A DNA stretch of 20,663 nucleotides from Phallusia fumigata (Eukaryota > Chordata > Ascidiacea > Phlebobranchia > Ascidiidae), in NCBI GenBank assembly GCA_008931825.1, contig QXVZ01017981.1:1-20663 (forward strand). Reading direction: 5' to 3'. Under the pieces are notes generated by a model. That model saw nothing but the letters and a program-made list of their open reading frames with translations, was not told where the DNA came from and did no database searches. This document shows, piece by piece, positions 8,789 to 18,513 of the stretch. Position numbers and translations under genes: made by a program. Position 1 is the first letter of the stretch, and each line of letters begins with the position of its first letter.

Positions 8789-10894
8789 CCCATTATGCAG
8801 AAGGCATTTTTTCTTGGGCAAAAAACAATAAACCGAACTAGACGTTTTCTGCCCGTTTATGTGGTCAAACATTCTAGCGTGAATTGTCAGATTGTGAACT
8901 TTTTCTCCTTTTCAACCAGTTTTTTTCCTTGCTTAAGTTAACTTTTTATTTCACCACGGTGGCAGAGTGGGTTAAAGAACACTAGATTTCCAACAACAAC
9001 TTGTTTTAAAAAAATACGTTTCCCAATATGTTGAACTAACTGCATACAAGTTCACATTCAATTGCATTCCCGAGTATTTCTTCAATATACCACACTCTCT
9101 AAACCAACAATAAGCCTAATTTTTTTCGTGGGTGTAGACTTAACCAATTCAATTCACCAAGTATGGAATTAAGCGACTTGACAAAACCCTTTGACAAAAT
9201 GCAACAAGATCGCAAGTGAGAGAAGAGGGCGTTTTGGAGAGTAACAACTCTAAATTGCGCATAACTGGAGCAAAGTACCTAATCCCATCCCTTTTATATT
9301 GCTTTTGGGAAGAATTCGCCACCAAGCATAAAAAGCGACTCTAGTTTACAAAATAATTTACCCTTCTCGAACCCATTTTCTCACCGACCCATTACCGCAA
9401 ACCTTACCCACCTTATATTGCCCCGATGTGCCCTTCCGTAACCCCATACCACCTCAATTAACCGGATTGAGTATGTTCTCAGCGCAATCGACACTGTCGG
9501 GAGCAAACTGTGGACTTAAAATTTCGCCAATTCCACGCTCCCACGGCCCAAGTCCGCCACCTCGCCTAATAGGATAATAGCCGGTTTGACCCAAGTGGTC
9601 ACTTGTCCGACTTACGCACACGTGCACGCGGCCGCGTAACGAACCTTCAATAGAGCGTCGTTGCGGTCACAGACGATCCGCTTTGAACTGGTCTCAGCTT
9701 CCGCGCGGGCCACCGGTGTACTTTGCACCACTGAGCGAATTCTGATCCTAACTTCGGTTAGCAGGTTGTGCAATAGTTATGAAAAAACGGTTCTAGTGTG
9801 AAACTTAATGGCATGAATACAAATGTTTCGCAAACCTTTTTTTGATGCGACGCCTTTTGAAAAGTTGGTTGGACTTTCGACGCACCAGCGATAAGAGTTT
9901 AATAAAGACGCTTGTTGAAAAATTGTATTTATTGATACAAAACAAAAAGCTGACAAAAATTATTGTGGGGCGCCCTTGGGAAAGTAAAACGACGATTAGT
10001 TTGAGAACCACAGCCGCACTAAAAATCGAATTGCAATACTTCTGTACCGTCCCCTAACACAGCAAGCACACACATGGGTACTGACAAATCTTTTTGTGTT
10101 TGTTTTTTGAATCTTTCAAGTGAAACCAAAAGGCACAGAAGCCTGCAGCGTTTACCGAGATTATCATTTTTTGCTTCCCATGTACATTACAAAGATTACA
10201 ATTCTTAAACACTGGTTGGTCTATGTATTGCCAGGCAGTTCGGTGCGCACCAATTACGCAGGGCCTTGGTCAAACATAACGTTGTTCCATCACCTGCGCA
10301 TTACCGAAGCAAACTTTGGGCGACCTTTGTTTGCAGAGTCCAGTTGCGAATAAATAAAATTTCAAGGTTACCTGTATTCCGACCACCCACAGTGCCTGTT
10401 AGGGTCAACAATAACAGGTATCAGTGGGGTTTTAAATTCGAAAGGGTATACATTTTTAGGTAAAGTATTGAAAAACATTTTCTTTTTACGCCCATTTTCT
10501 TAGGCTTTGTAGCTAAATTAATACCAGGCCGAACCCATAGTAGGCTTTTACCCACGCTAACTAAACAAGAATGCACCGGTGCAGAATCCACGAACGATCT
10601 TTGCCTTTAACTTAACAACATTCGCTCCGTGCCATGAACCCAACAACACTTATGAGAAGTCAACAAACCTGGCAACAGTTCACCTCCTCGCGCAGCCGCA
10701 AACACCACTTAACTTCTGCTGCCTGTTTACCAGGCGCGGTAATCTATTTGCCTGCGCCGTCGCCCAATATTTGCCGGTGCGCGGTCGTCGGGTGCTCAGT
10801 TTGCCCAGCAAGCAAACTTTGCCGGAGTCATTGTTGTTGGTTTCGTGTCGAAGTTCGATATCGACTTATCGTGGCTACGTGCGCGTCATCACTG
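8789..10894 (+). other. SMG5 intron segment, repeat remnants, no gene seen
   Basis: No exon was recognised. At about 8960 the sequence TGGCAGAGTGG fits an RNA polymerase III A box, but no B box follows, so at most this is a broken tRNA-derived SINE. A GC-richer patch lies at about 9480-9760. The open frames at 9805-10057 and 10120-10463 have no recognisable domain, and neither do those at 10579-10912. Confidence 0.5.
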
Positions 10895-11634
10895 TGTAAG
10901 CACAAGCAGTAAAACGCGACCCCCAGCAATATCTGTTTTGCAGAGCTAGCTGTTCGCTTGTGTGTGTATTTAGTTGACGTGGCGTACGGTTGGGTGTTAT
11001 GGTAAATAAAGGTACGTCGAATTCAAGGCTGTTTATCGAAATTATTCCGTGTTTTCAACCTAATATTGTATTGTTCTGTTGGTTCTTTTCCTACAGCCCT
11101 GTCTGTGAACAATGCTTTGCCGTAACTCTTAAAATTAGTTAATATCGTTTCGAATGGGAGATAAGGTATTGACAGTATGTAACCAATCGAGTTACCTCTC
11201 GCGACCCCGTTGTGGGATATATTGGATAATTTTGTGCCTCGGTTTACGTGATGTGACCGATGACCCCACACAAAGTATAAAAACAACGTTGTCTGCCAAA
11301 AAAATGTGAGCAATGCATGTAAAAATTTATGAAATCTATTTTTGATATAATCGAGTGTTTGCTGCGCTGGGCCGCCAAAAGCCTGTAATCCATCCTTGTA
11401 TTCAAATCACTCCACAACCTTTAGCAAAACCAACGTCCACAGTTCGGTCCTTGCACCAAATTTAATCCTATTTCACGGCCGCAGCTATCGCAACTATGAG
11501 ATAAAATCTCGTACACATAAGCTGCTTGCCCGCAATACACCTACCTCACATCCATCCGACCGCAGTTTCGCGCTAATATGTCCGGACGCGGACTTTGCCT
11601 CCACAAGATAACCGAGCGGTAGATCGCCGACCAC
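10895..11634 (+). repeat. Allelic overlap 1, first copy (end of contig C)
   Basis: 740 bases that recur at 11636-12375 with about 20 substitutions and no length difference. The second copy begins immediately after the gap character and the first ends immediately before it. Most differences are in the first 450 bases; the last roughly 290 differ at one base. Both copies carry GTAAATAAAGGTACGTCG and the same 71-codon open frame near the right end, which has no recognisable domain. Confidence 0.88.
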
Positions 11635-11635
11635 N

Positions 11636-12375
11636 TGTAAGCACAAGCAGTAAAACGCGACCCCCAGCAGTATCTGTTTTGCAGAGCTAGCTGTTCGCTT
11701 GTGTGTGTATTTAGTTGACGTGGCGTATGGTTGGGTGTTGTGGTAAATAAAGGTACGTCGAATTCAAGGCTGTTTTTCGAAATTATTCCGTGTTCTTCAC
11801 ATAATATTGTATTGTTCTGTTGGTTCTTTTCCTGCAGCCCTGTCTGTGAACAATGGTTTGCCGTAACTCTTAAAATTAGTTAATATCGTTTCAAATGGGA
11901 GTTAAGGTAATGACAGTATGTAACCAATCGAGTTACCTCTCTCGACCACGTTGTGGGATATATTGGATAATTTTGTGCCTCGGTTTACGTGATGTGACCG
12001 ATGACCCCACACAAAGTATAAAAACAACATTGTCTGCCAAAAAAATTTGAGCAATGCGTGTAAAAATGTATGAAATCCATTTTTGATATAATCGAGTGTT
12101 TGCTGCGCTGGGCCGCCAAAAGCCTGTAATCCATCCTTGTATTCAAATCACTCCACAACCTTTAGCAAAACCAACGTCCACAGTTCGGTCCTTGCACCAA
12201 ATTTAATCCTATTTCACGGCCGCAGCTATCGCAACTATGAGATAAAATCTCGTACACATAAGCTGCTTGCCCGCAATACACCTACCTCTCATCCATCCGA
12301 CCGCAGTTTCGCGCTAATATGTCCGGACGCGGACTTTGCCTCCACAAGATAACCGAGCGGTAGATCGCCGACCAC
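11636..12375 (+). repeat. Allelic overlap 1, second copy (start of contig D)
   Basis: The counterpart of 10895-11634. After 12375 the sequence continues uniquely with GCGAGACCAACAG. It is interpreted as the other haplotype of the same locus, so genomic length is over-counted by 740 bases. Confidence 0.88.
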
Positions 12376-12902
12376 GCGAGACCAACAGAATCCCAAGTTA
12401 TTCAGCGGCTAATCCGAGCTCAGATTCCCGCGTGTTGCGATTGATCTCTCCGACGTGGGTTAGCTGTAAACAGCTTTGCGTACTGCGCAGATGCAGCGTA
12501 TCTGAATCTTTGCGTGATGGCGTTTTTATTTATTATTAAGCTGTTGAATTGCTAACAAGTTCGATTTAATCGTGTATCTATGCTTTGTGTCTCCTTTACA
12601 CGTACGTACCCGTTTTGTTTGCTTACAAATTGTCGACAATCGCAATTTGATTCACGTACATTGTCGTCCATATTAAATCCAATCTTCCTATTTNACATTG
12701 CCGTGGTTTACAGTTCGCCCACAATTTCGTTTTCCACCAGCTCATATAGTTCTGTGCAATCGCGCCATCCTGGTATTTCCACCCGCAAACAATGCTTGTG
12801 TCGGCCGCATAATTGCTCCCTGTCGACAAATTTCGTATCGTTTGCGGTCCATTGGAAACTTGACGGAATAATTAATGCGTTGCATTCAAATGACTTGTGT
12901 AG
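12376..12902 (+). other. SMG5 intron segment containing an unbridged gap
   Basis: Contains the n at 12694. Unlike the other joins, I find no repeated sequence on its two sides, so sequence is probably missing here. The absent SMG5 exon (the part between KRGN and the IVAIL segment) could lie in this gap. A minus-strand open frame (12974 down to 12708) has a protein-like composition (for example VEIPGWRDCTELYELVENE), but I do not recognise it. Confidence 0.5.
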
Positions 12903-12991
12903 GTATCGTCGCCATTTTGACGAGGGAAACAGACTCGTATACTGCGGAACAGTCCAAAGCACTTGCTGCAGCAAAAACCCTTGGAATACAG
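12903..12991 (+). CDS. SMG5: SMG5 exon: late PIN domain
   Basis: An 89-base exon read as two leading bases (GT) plus 29 codons, IVAILTRETDSYTAEQSKAL and AAAKTLGIQ. It aligns with the late SMG5 PIN region, where vertebrates have GMVTIITG, a variable linker, then MQAALQAAAHA. A Gly codon would be completed if the preceding exon ends in G. Acceptor TGACTTGTGTAG; donor GTAATT at 12992. It lies in the expected order and strand after 6945-7035. The exon-intron boundary is embedded in a degenerate tandem duplication (12971 to about 13230). Confidence 0.72.
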
Positions 12992-13230
12992 GTAATTGGA
13001 GTGATTGTTTTGGTTGAACGTTCGCTGTTTAAGCGCAGCAGGTTGTTTGGATGTTACACAATTTTGATATCATGGTGCATAATTTGCCATTTTAACTAAT
13101 TCTTTGCCAAAAACCTATAGAGTACAGGTAAGTGAAATAATGGTTTTGGTTGAAAATCCACCGTTTTAAGATCAATTTTTTTGGTTGTGACACACTTTTT
13201 ATCCTTGTGCATATTTTGCCAACTATTCAT
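12971..13230 (+). repeat. Degenerate two-unit tandem repeat (about 135 bases) across an SMG5 exon donor
   Basis: Unit 1 (12971-13105) begins GCAAAAACCCTTGGAATACA and unit 2 (about 13106-13230) begins GCCAAAAACCTATAGAGTAC. Shared words follow in order: ACAGGTAA, GGTTTTGGTTGAA or TGTTTTGGTTGAAC, CGTTTTAAG or CTGTTTAAGC, GGTTGT, ACACA, GTGCATA and TTTGCCA. The unit includes the last 20 or so bases of the exon and its donor. Confidence 0.65.
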
Positions 13231-15314
13231 TACTTGTATAATGCCATTGTAAGACCTACTACCCCATTTGTCATTTTCAACACATTACCACAGATACAAA
13301 GAAAACATTTTCGTAACTGTTTTAAGCATATTTGCTAAATGCAGCGTTCTTTTCATTTTGGGATTAATATACGTTCGTTGGCAGCCCTGAAAATTAGTTT
13401 TAAGATTTGTGTCATCCACTTCCTGGTTGAGAGACATGCAAGATTGGGACGAAAACCGTTACTTGTTTGGATATCGTCCATGTTCAGTTTAATTTTGTGG
13501 TTTCACGTTGCACGACTATAGTTTAGATCTAAGTGCCGTTTAATTAACGTCAATGACTGATAGATTTGTTTCACTGCTCATCTAAAATCTTTTTGTCTTA
13601 CTTTTAAATAACCGTCAAACATGAAACCCAGTTTGTTCCGACCTTTTTTGATGTAATACCCCTTTTTGCTTATTTTGGAACTTTTCATTCCTCTCCTTAG
13701 ACAAGTAATATTTAAAGGTTTGGAACCACTGGTCTACCTAAAACAAACAGTCTTGTTAAGTACGCAACCCAGTGGACAAAACGTTTGTTCAGTATTTTTT
13801 AGTATAGTGGAAATTACTACCCTTTACTCCTAAAGTTCCTTACCTGCTATTGCGAACCACAGATGCAAGCAGTTATAAACTCCCAAACAACAACTTGTAT
13901 TTATTGTGTATACACAGGTTAGCAGTGCGCTGTCCTTCAGTAAATCCTGGACCAAGATAGACACATGAATACCAATGTACATAATCAGCTCACCTCTCGT
14001 CATTGCACGTTTTAACCTGTTTGGAGACGAAATTTTATGCAGTGACGTCGAATTCTGTGCCAACTTATTTCGTTTTTAACCCACATTTTGTCGTGCACAA
14101 CACCTATCTGATTTTATTGTCATCTCATTTCGAAAAGAAAACCCTTGATTGTCAGTTGTTTGGTTTTGTGCGTACGTTTCTATCGTCTCATATAAACAAG
14201 AAGAAAATAAACTTGCGTTTATAATTTGTCGGGCTAGTTGGTGGGTTAGGTGCAGGAGTTGTGAAAAACCACCTTCATAAAAAACGCAGGAACACATAAC
14301 GTTGCAAAAAAATTACAACTCCACTAAACCTTGACAGTAAGTTTACCTGAACTTCGTACATGTTTCACAGCTATTCAACCAACTACAAAATAGTTGATTT
14401 ACATTACCTAACTTACATTTTTTTACCGTCACGCAAGAACTTTTTTGCGGAACCCTTTCATAAAACGTTAATGTAAGAACGTTAAACAGCTTTTAGTTTC
14501 GAATATCTGTATTCCCTCGGCCATGACCTTTACTCGGAAGTTGATTATAAAGTTTTGCAGAAAGAAAAAAATAAAATGGAATCTGGTACAAAACAGTGGT
14601 AAATTGGTATTCAATTGAACCTGTTACCTTGCCATTGTGACCTGTTTGGGTAAGGTGTGTGAATTGAAACACATGAGGTGTAGATACCTTTGTTGGAAAG
14701 CGAATCATGTACTTTAAATTGGTTTAAGTTAGCAAGTAGGATGCATATACGAAACATTAATATCTAACTTTTTAAATTGTGATAAAATGTAATGTAAAAA
14801 GCAGGAACAGCATTGGTCTTATATGCTGGTTTGCCAATAATTAAAAAACATCAGGGTGGCTGTACCAGTACCACCAGTTCCTCTAAAATAAGAGGGGTGT
14901 AACACACGCAACTTTGCGTTTTTTGTTTTATAAATAAAGTTTCTGATTAAAGGGGGCAGTTTTTCTGGCCCAGGATGGAAAATTTCAAACAAAAACAAGC
15001 GGTACAAAGTAAACCAAAATTTCCAGGACAAACTTTCCACAGTCGTTGTCGTAAACTTTCAGTCACGTAAAGTTAGGTTTTGAGAAGCGCGTGACCGGGT
15101 ATAAATAAATACCACTTTCGAAGGTTCGTCCTGGGTGTACGTGGCGTACTAAGTGCTGCGTTTTGGGTATTTTTTAAACGCGATATAACATGTATCACGT
15201 TTTCCAATTTACGTTTTATGTGCGTCGGTGTGGGCGGTTTGGGCTCTTTTAATCCGGCACTTTCGGGTTGTTTTTTCCGCGCCGCGGGGGTTTCTCGCGA
15301 CTTTCTGCGTTGCG
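13231..15314 (+). other. SMG5 intron segment with a lone hAT-like end and a GC-rich TATA-bearing block
   Basis: No exon was recognised. At about 13718-13730 the sequence GGTTTGGAACCACTG resembles a single hAT terminus, the reverse complement of CAGTGGTTCCAAACC; no partner was found. From about 15090 the composition changes: GGGTATAAATAAAT (15098) is followed by a GC-rich stretch (15225-15320) that includes CCGCGCCGCGGGGG. Confidence 0.5.
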
Positions 15315-16090
15315 GAAGACCGCAAAAACTTCTAACGACCGCCTGTGAGAGTTGAAGATTTTTGTTACAAGTAAGTTGATTCTTGATGGAGTTAAGTAAA
15401 GTTTAAGTCAATACTGTGTGGTCACTACACGTTTATAAAAACATTTTCCATACTGTAGCAAGGTTAACATAAATCAATCACCGAGAAATGCAACACAAAT
15501 TGCATCAGGTTTTCCTTTTTCCTTACTTTTGTAAAAAAACGTTGAGCTTATGTCATTACGTACTGATGATGACAGCGATTGTCGAAACGTTTGCAATAAA
15601 ATGTATTCACTACATGCAAGTTCTCTGGCAGTTACATTAATTTATGCACAAAATCTTCTGTAAGTAAGTTTAAATTCTGACTATTGACAAAACATCTACA
15701 AGGAAAAAAGGATTGTCAGGATTCTGAAACAAAATGCAAGCGGTTTAAAGAAATGTGCACCTTCGCACAATGTATTTGACCTTAGAATGCGGATAAATGC
15801 AAGCCATAACTTAACATTGCGTGTTGGTGCAGTCAACAAAATGTTTGTAAAGTCTAACACCTAAAGCGTGTGTATATACCTAATGCAACACTGACAAAAG
15901 TCTTGTGTAAAGTAACCGTTAGTCATCTGAACTGATAATGTCGTAAAACTTTATATGGCCTGTTTTTAGGCTGCACCTTATTCAATCTTGAAACAAGGTT
16001 CTTTTCAAGTACTTGGCCGCCAACAGTGGTCATCAATTTATCTCTTTTCACTTCCTCGTCGTTTTGCGCAACTGTGTCGCAACATCCAAT
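15315..16090 (+). repeat. Allelic overlap 2, first copy (end of contig E)
   Basis: Begins GAAGACCGCAAAAACTTC and ends CGCAACATCCAAT; the same endpoints occur at 16092 and 17160. The copies share nearly all sequence except scattered substitutions, small indels and one large insertion in the second copy. This copy carries the empty site (CTGACTATTGAC) of that insertion at about 15677. Confidence 0.88.
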
Positions 16091-16091
16091 N

Positions 16092-17160
16092 GAAGACCGC
16101 AAAAACTTCTAACGACCGCCTGTGAGAGTTGAAGGTTTGTTACAAGTAAGTTGATTCTTGATGGAGTTAAGTAAAGTTTCAGTCAATACTGTGTGGTCAC
16201 TACACGTTTAAAAAACTTTTTCCATACTGTTGCAAGGTTAACATAAATCAATCACCGAGAAATGCAACACAAATTGCATAACGTTTTCCTTTTTCCTTAC
16301 TTTTGGAAAAAATGTGGAGCTTATGTCATTATGCACTGATGATGACAGCGATTGTCGAAACGTTTGCAATAAAATGTATTCGCTATATACAACTTTTCTG
16401 GCAGTTACATTAATTTATGCACAAAATCTTCTGTAAGTAACAATAACGTTTGATTCTTTGATGACTATTAGGGTTGCCAACTCTGTTAAGCTACAATAAA
16501 GGACATAAAAAGTTCTTTGACATTTTATCACGTCTCGAAAACACACTTTTAATTAATATTTCGATCTGATGATGACATAAAATATTGGCACTACTGTTTT
16601 CTCACATAGATTTTAGTCAAGAAATTCAACCATAAATCAAAGCGATTCGAAAATAAAGGAAAAATAGGGTTTTTTAAACCTCAATAAAGGACAAGGACAA
16701 ATAGAGCTCCCCCCCCCCCCCTCCTTTGAAATAAAGGACGGTTGGCAACCTTAATGACTATTGACAAAATATCTACAAGAAAAAAAGGATTGTCAGGATT
16801 CTGAAACAAAATGCAAGCGGTTTAAAGAAATGTGCACCTTTGCACAATGTATTTGACCTTAGAATGCGGATAAATGCAAGCCATAACTTAATTGCGTGTT
16901 GGTGCAGTCAACAAAATGTTTGTAAAGTCTAACACCTAAAGCGTGTGTATATACCTAATGCAACACTGATCAAATCTTGTGTAAAGTAACCGTTTGTCAT
17001 CTGAACTGATAATGTCGTAAGACTTTATAGGGCCTGTTTTTAGGCTGCACTTCATTCAATCTTAAAACAAGGTTCTTTTCAAGTACTTGGCCACCAACAT
17101 AGTCATCAATTTATCTCTTTTCACTTCCTCGTTTTGCGCAACTGTGTCGCAACATCCAAT
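16092..17160 (+). repeat. Allelic overlap 2, second copy (start of contig F)
   Basis: The counterpart of 15315-16090, about 290 bases longer because of the terminal-inverted-repeat element at 16470-16753 and about 20 extra bases beside it. The copy of the motif CTGATGATGACAGCG / TGTCGAAACG is at about 16336. Confidence 0.88.
16470..16753. mobile_element. 284-base TIR element (MITE) present in one allele only
   Basis: The left end AGGGTTGCCAAC and right end GTTGGCAACCTT are inverted repeats. A 9-base direct repeat ATGACTATT flanks it at 16461-16469 and 16754-16762. The other allele has only one copy (CTGACTATT). Inside, the word ATAAAGGAC occurs three times in the same orientation, near both ends, and there is a run of 13 C at 16709-16721. 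There is no coding capacity. An 8-9 base duplication would suit hAT or a related superfamily. A TTA duplication (PIF/Harbinger) is a less favoured alternative, since TTA also abuts both ends. Confidence 0.8.
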
Positions 17161-17853
17161 CGATAGCTGACTTGAAATCGATGGTCTCCAGCCCTGCAGG
17201 GAATATCCCGTAATCTTTTAGCACGTCACTGGTCCCGACGGCCGGCTGGCCTCTAATTCGGCCTGATCAATTTTTATGACGTTCGATTGGTGGCGACGGT
17301 CCGGGCGTCCCGTCGAGGCTCCGTCAGCGTTGCGGGACGTTGGCCCGGACAAAGTCATCCTTATCTCCCACCGGTGCATGTCTCTTACTCCGTCACCGTT
17401 ATTGATAATAGTTAAGAGGCTTAGCTTTTTGTGTTTAGCGGCGATATAGGGGAATAACAGCCTTTTTTACATGTACAATTTCATATATTCACTTGGATTT
17501 CTAGAAAACATAAATGCTTTTATATGACTAAAGGGTCAATTTAGTTTCAAGTATTTTGCGATTGGTACATTCTATTTGTTAATAGATCCTTGGGACCGAA
17601 CTGCACAAGAAACACATTGGATTTCGAAAATACATGGAACTATAACATAATTTATCATAGATTATGGTGACCACCTTTTTTAGTGCCGAGCCGATTATTC
17701 TACATTCTACTGTACGTTTGAATTTGCTCTATGCAGAATCAAACACTGAGTTTTGTTGTGAACAAAGAAATCAACCAATTGAAGTTTCCAAGCGGAACGT
17801 TTCGACACGCGAACACAACCGACTAATATATCACTAATTTTGCCTATATGCAG
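17161..17853 (+). other. SMG5 intron segment with a GC-rich hairpin block
   Basis: A GC-rich interval (about 17180-17400) stands out in AT-rich sequence and contains the hairpin at 17299-17350. The remainder is AT-rich intron ending in branch-like CACTAAT and the acceptor TGCCTATATGCAG at 17853. Confidence 0.5.
17299..17350 (+). other. Strong GC-rich hairpin
   Basis: Left arm GTCCGGGCGTCCCG (17299-17312) pairs with CGGGAC (17333-17338) and GCCCGGAC (17343-17350), giving 14 Watson-Crick pairs interrupted only by a 4-base bulge (GTTG). The loop is 20 bases. It could be a structured RNA, but no family is recognised. Confidence 0.6.
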
Positions 17854-18120
17854 TTACATTTTGTGCAAATATACAAGAATTGGTATCAGAAGGAATGGCA
17901 AGCAAACCGGCATCTTGCGTTGCTCATTGACAACCGACAAGTGAAAAGATCTAGGTTACGACTTGTGCGCGTTTCCGATCGACGCCGCGTCGCGAGAGCT
18001 CCCGTAATCGTCCTATTATCGCGCTCAACGGCTTTTAAAAGGCGCGTTGGCGAAGCAACCACAATCAAACGCGAAACAAAGAAGCGACGGCCGATTATTT
18101 TGATCGCACCCTACGGCTAG
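17854..18120 (+). CDS. SMG5: Candidate last SMG5 exon with extended C-terminus
   Basis: Joined in phase 0 to the exon ending at 12991, this frame reads LHFVQIYKNWYQKEW and continues to TAG at 18118-18120, 88 codons in all. The vertebrate SMG5 end (AAAHASVDIKNVLDFYKQW, then KEIG) aligns without gaps: AAAK at the end of the previous exon lines up with AAAH, and YKNW falls exactly on YKQW. A good branch point (CACTAAT) and acceptor precede it. The tail after YQKEW is Arg-rich and about 70 residues longer than the vertebrate protein, which is odd. The exon may really end earlier, or the resemblance may be chance. A possible polyadenylation signal AATAAA is at 18590-18595; the allelic copy has AATAAT at the corresponding site. 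Confidence 0.42.
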   Translation, partial: LHFVQIYKNWYQKEWQANRHLALLIDNRQVKRSRLRLVRVSDRRRVARAPVIVLLSRSTAFKRRVGEATTIKRETKKRRPIILIAPYG

Positions 18121-18513
18121 TAATCAGCGCCGAGGCTCGAATGCTTGCAAATCCTTTTCGCTTGTCCAACAGCTGCTGGGAGTCGGCTCGAACAGCGGTT
18201 ATCTGAGTGGGCAACAATTAGCGCATGACTGAGGCAAAGTGAAGCGTCCCAACGGTCAATTGTTGTAAGTCGCTGATTGTTCGACGCTTCGCCGAATTGG
18301 AGCAGAAACGTCGAGGGGAGACGGGACTTCGTTTCCTGCAGCTTCTGGAATTTCAATTATTGAATGTACAGCTGATTTTACTGCCAGGAAATCCAATTGC
18401 GATCTGTCAAAACCATGCGTTTCCATTCTGTTTTCGGATTAATGGAATCGCTGCGGTTCGGATACATGAAAGTCCGCTGTGTCACCAACAGATTTGTACA
18501 ACTTGCCAAAACT
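18121..18513 (+). other. Region downstream of the candidate SMG5 stop
   Basis: Moderately GC-rich, with no recognised gene. It probably holds the SMG5 3' UTR if the last exon call is right. The open frames on both strands match no family I know. Confidence 0.4.

Noticed and set aside
8956-9000. A tRNA gene
   Set aside because: Only an A-box-like TGGCAGAGTGG is present. No B box, acceptor stem or anticodon arm can be folded.
11396-12352. Duplicated 71-codon frame as a repeated small gene
   Set aside because: The copies are alleles created by contig overlap. The translation has no domain or hydrophobic pattern, and identity there is no higher than in adjacent non-coding bases.
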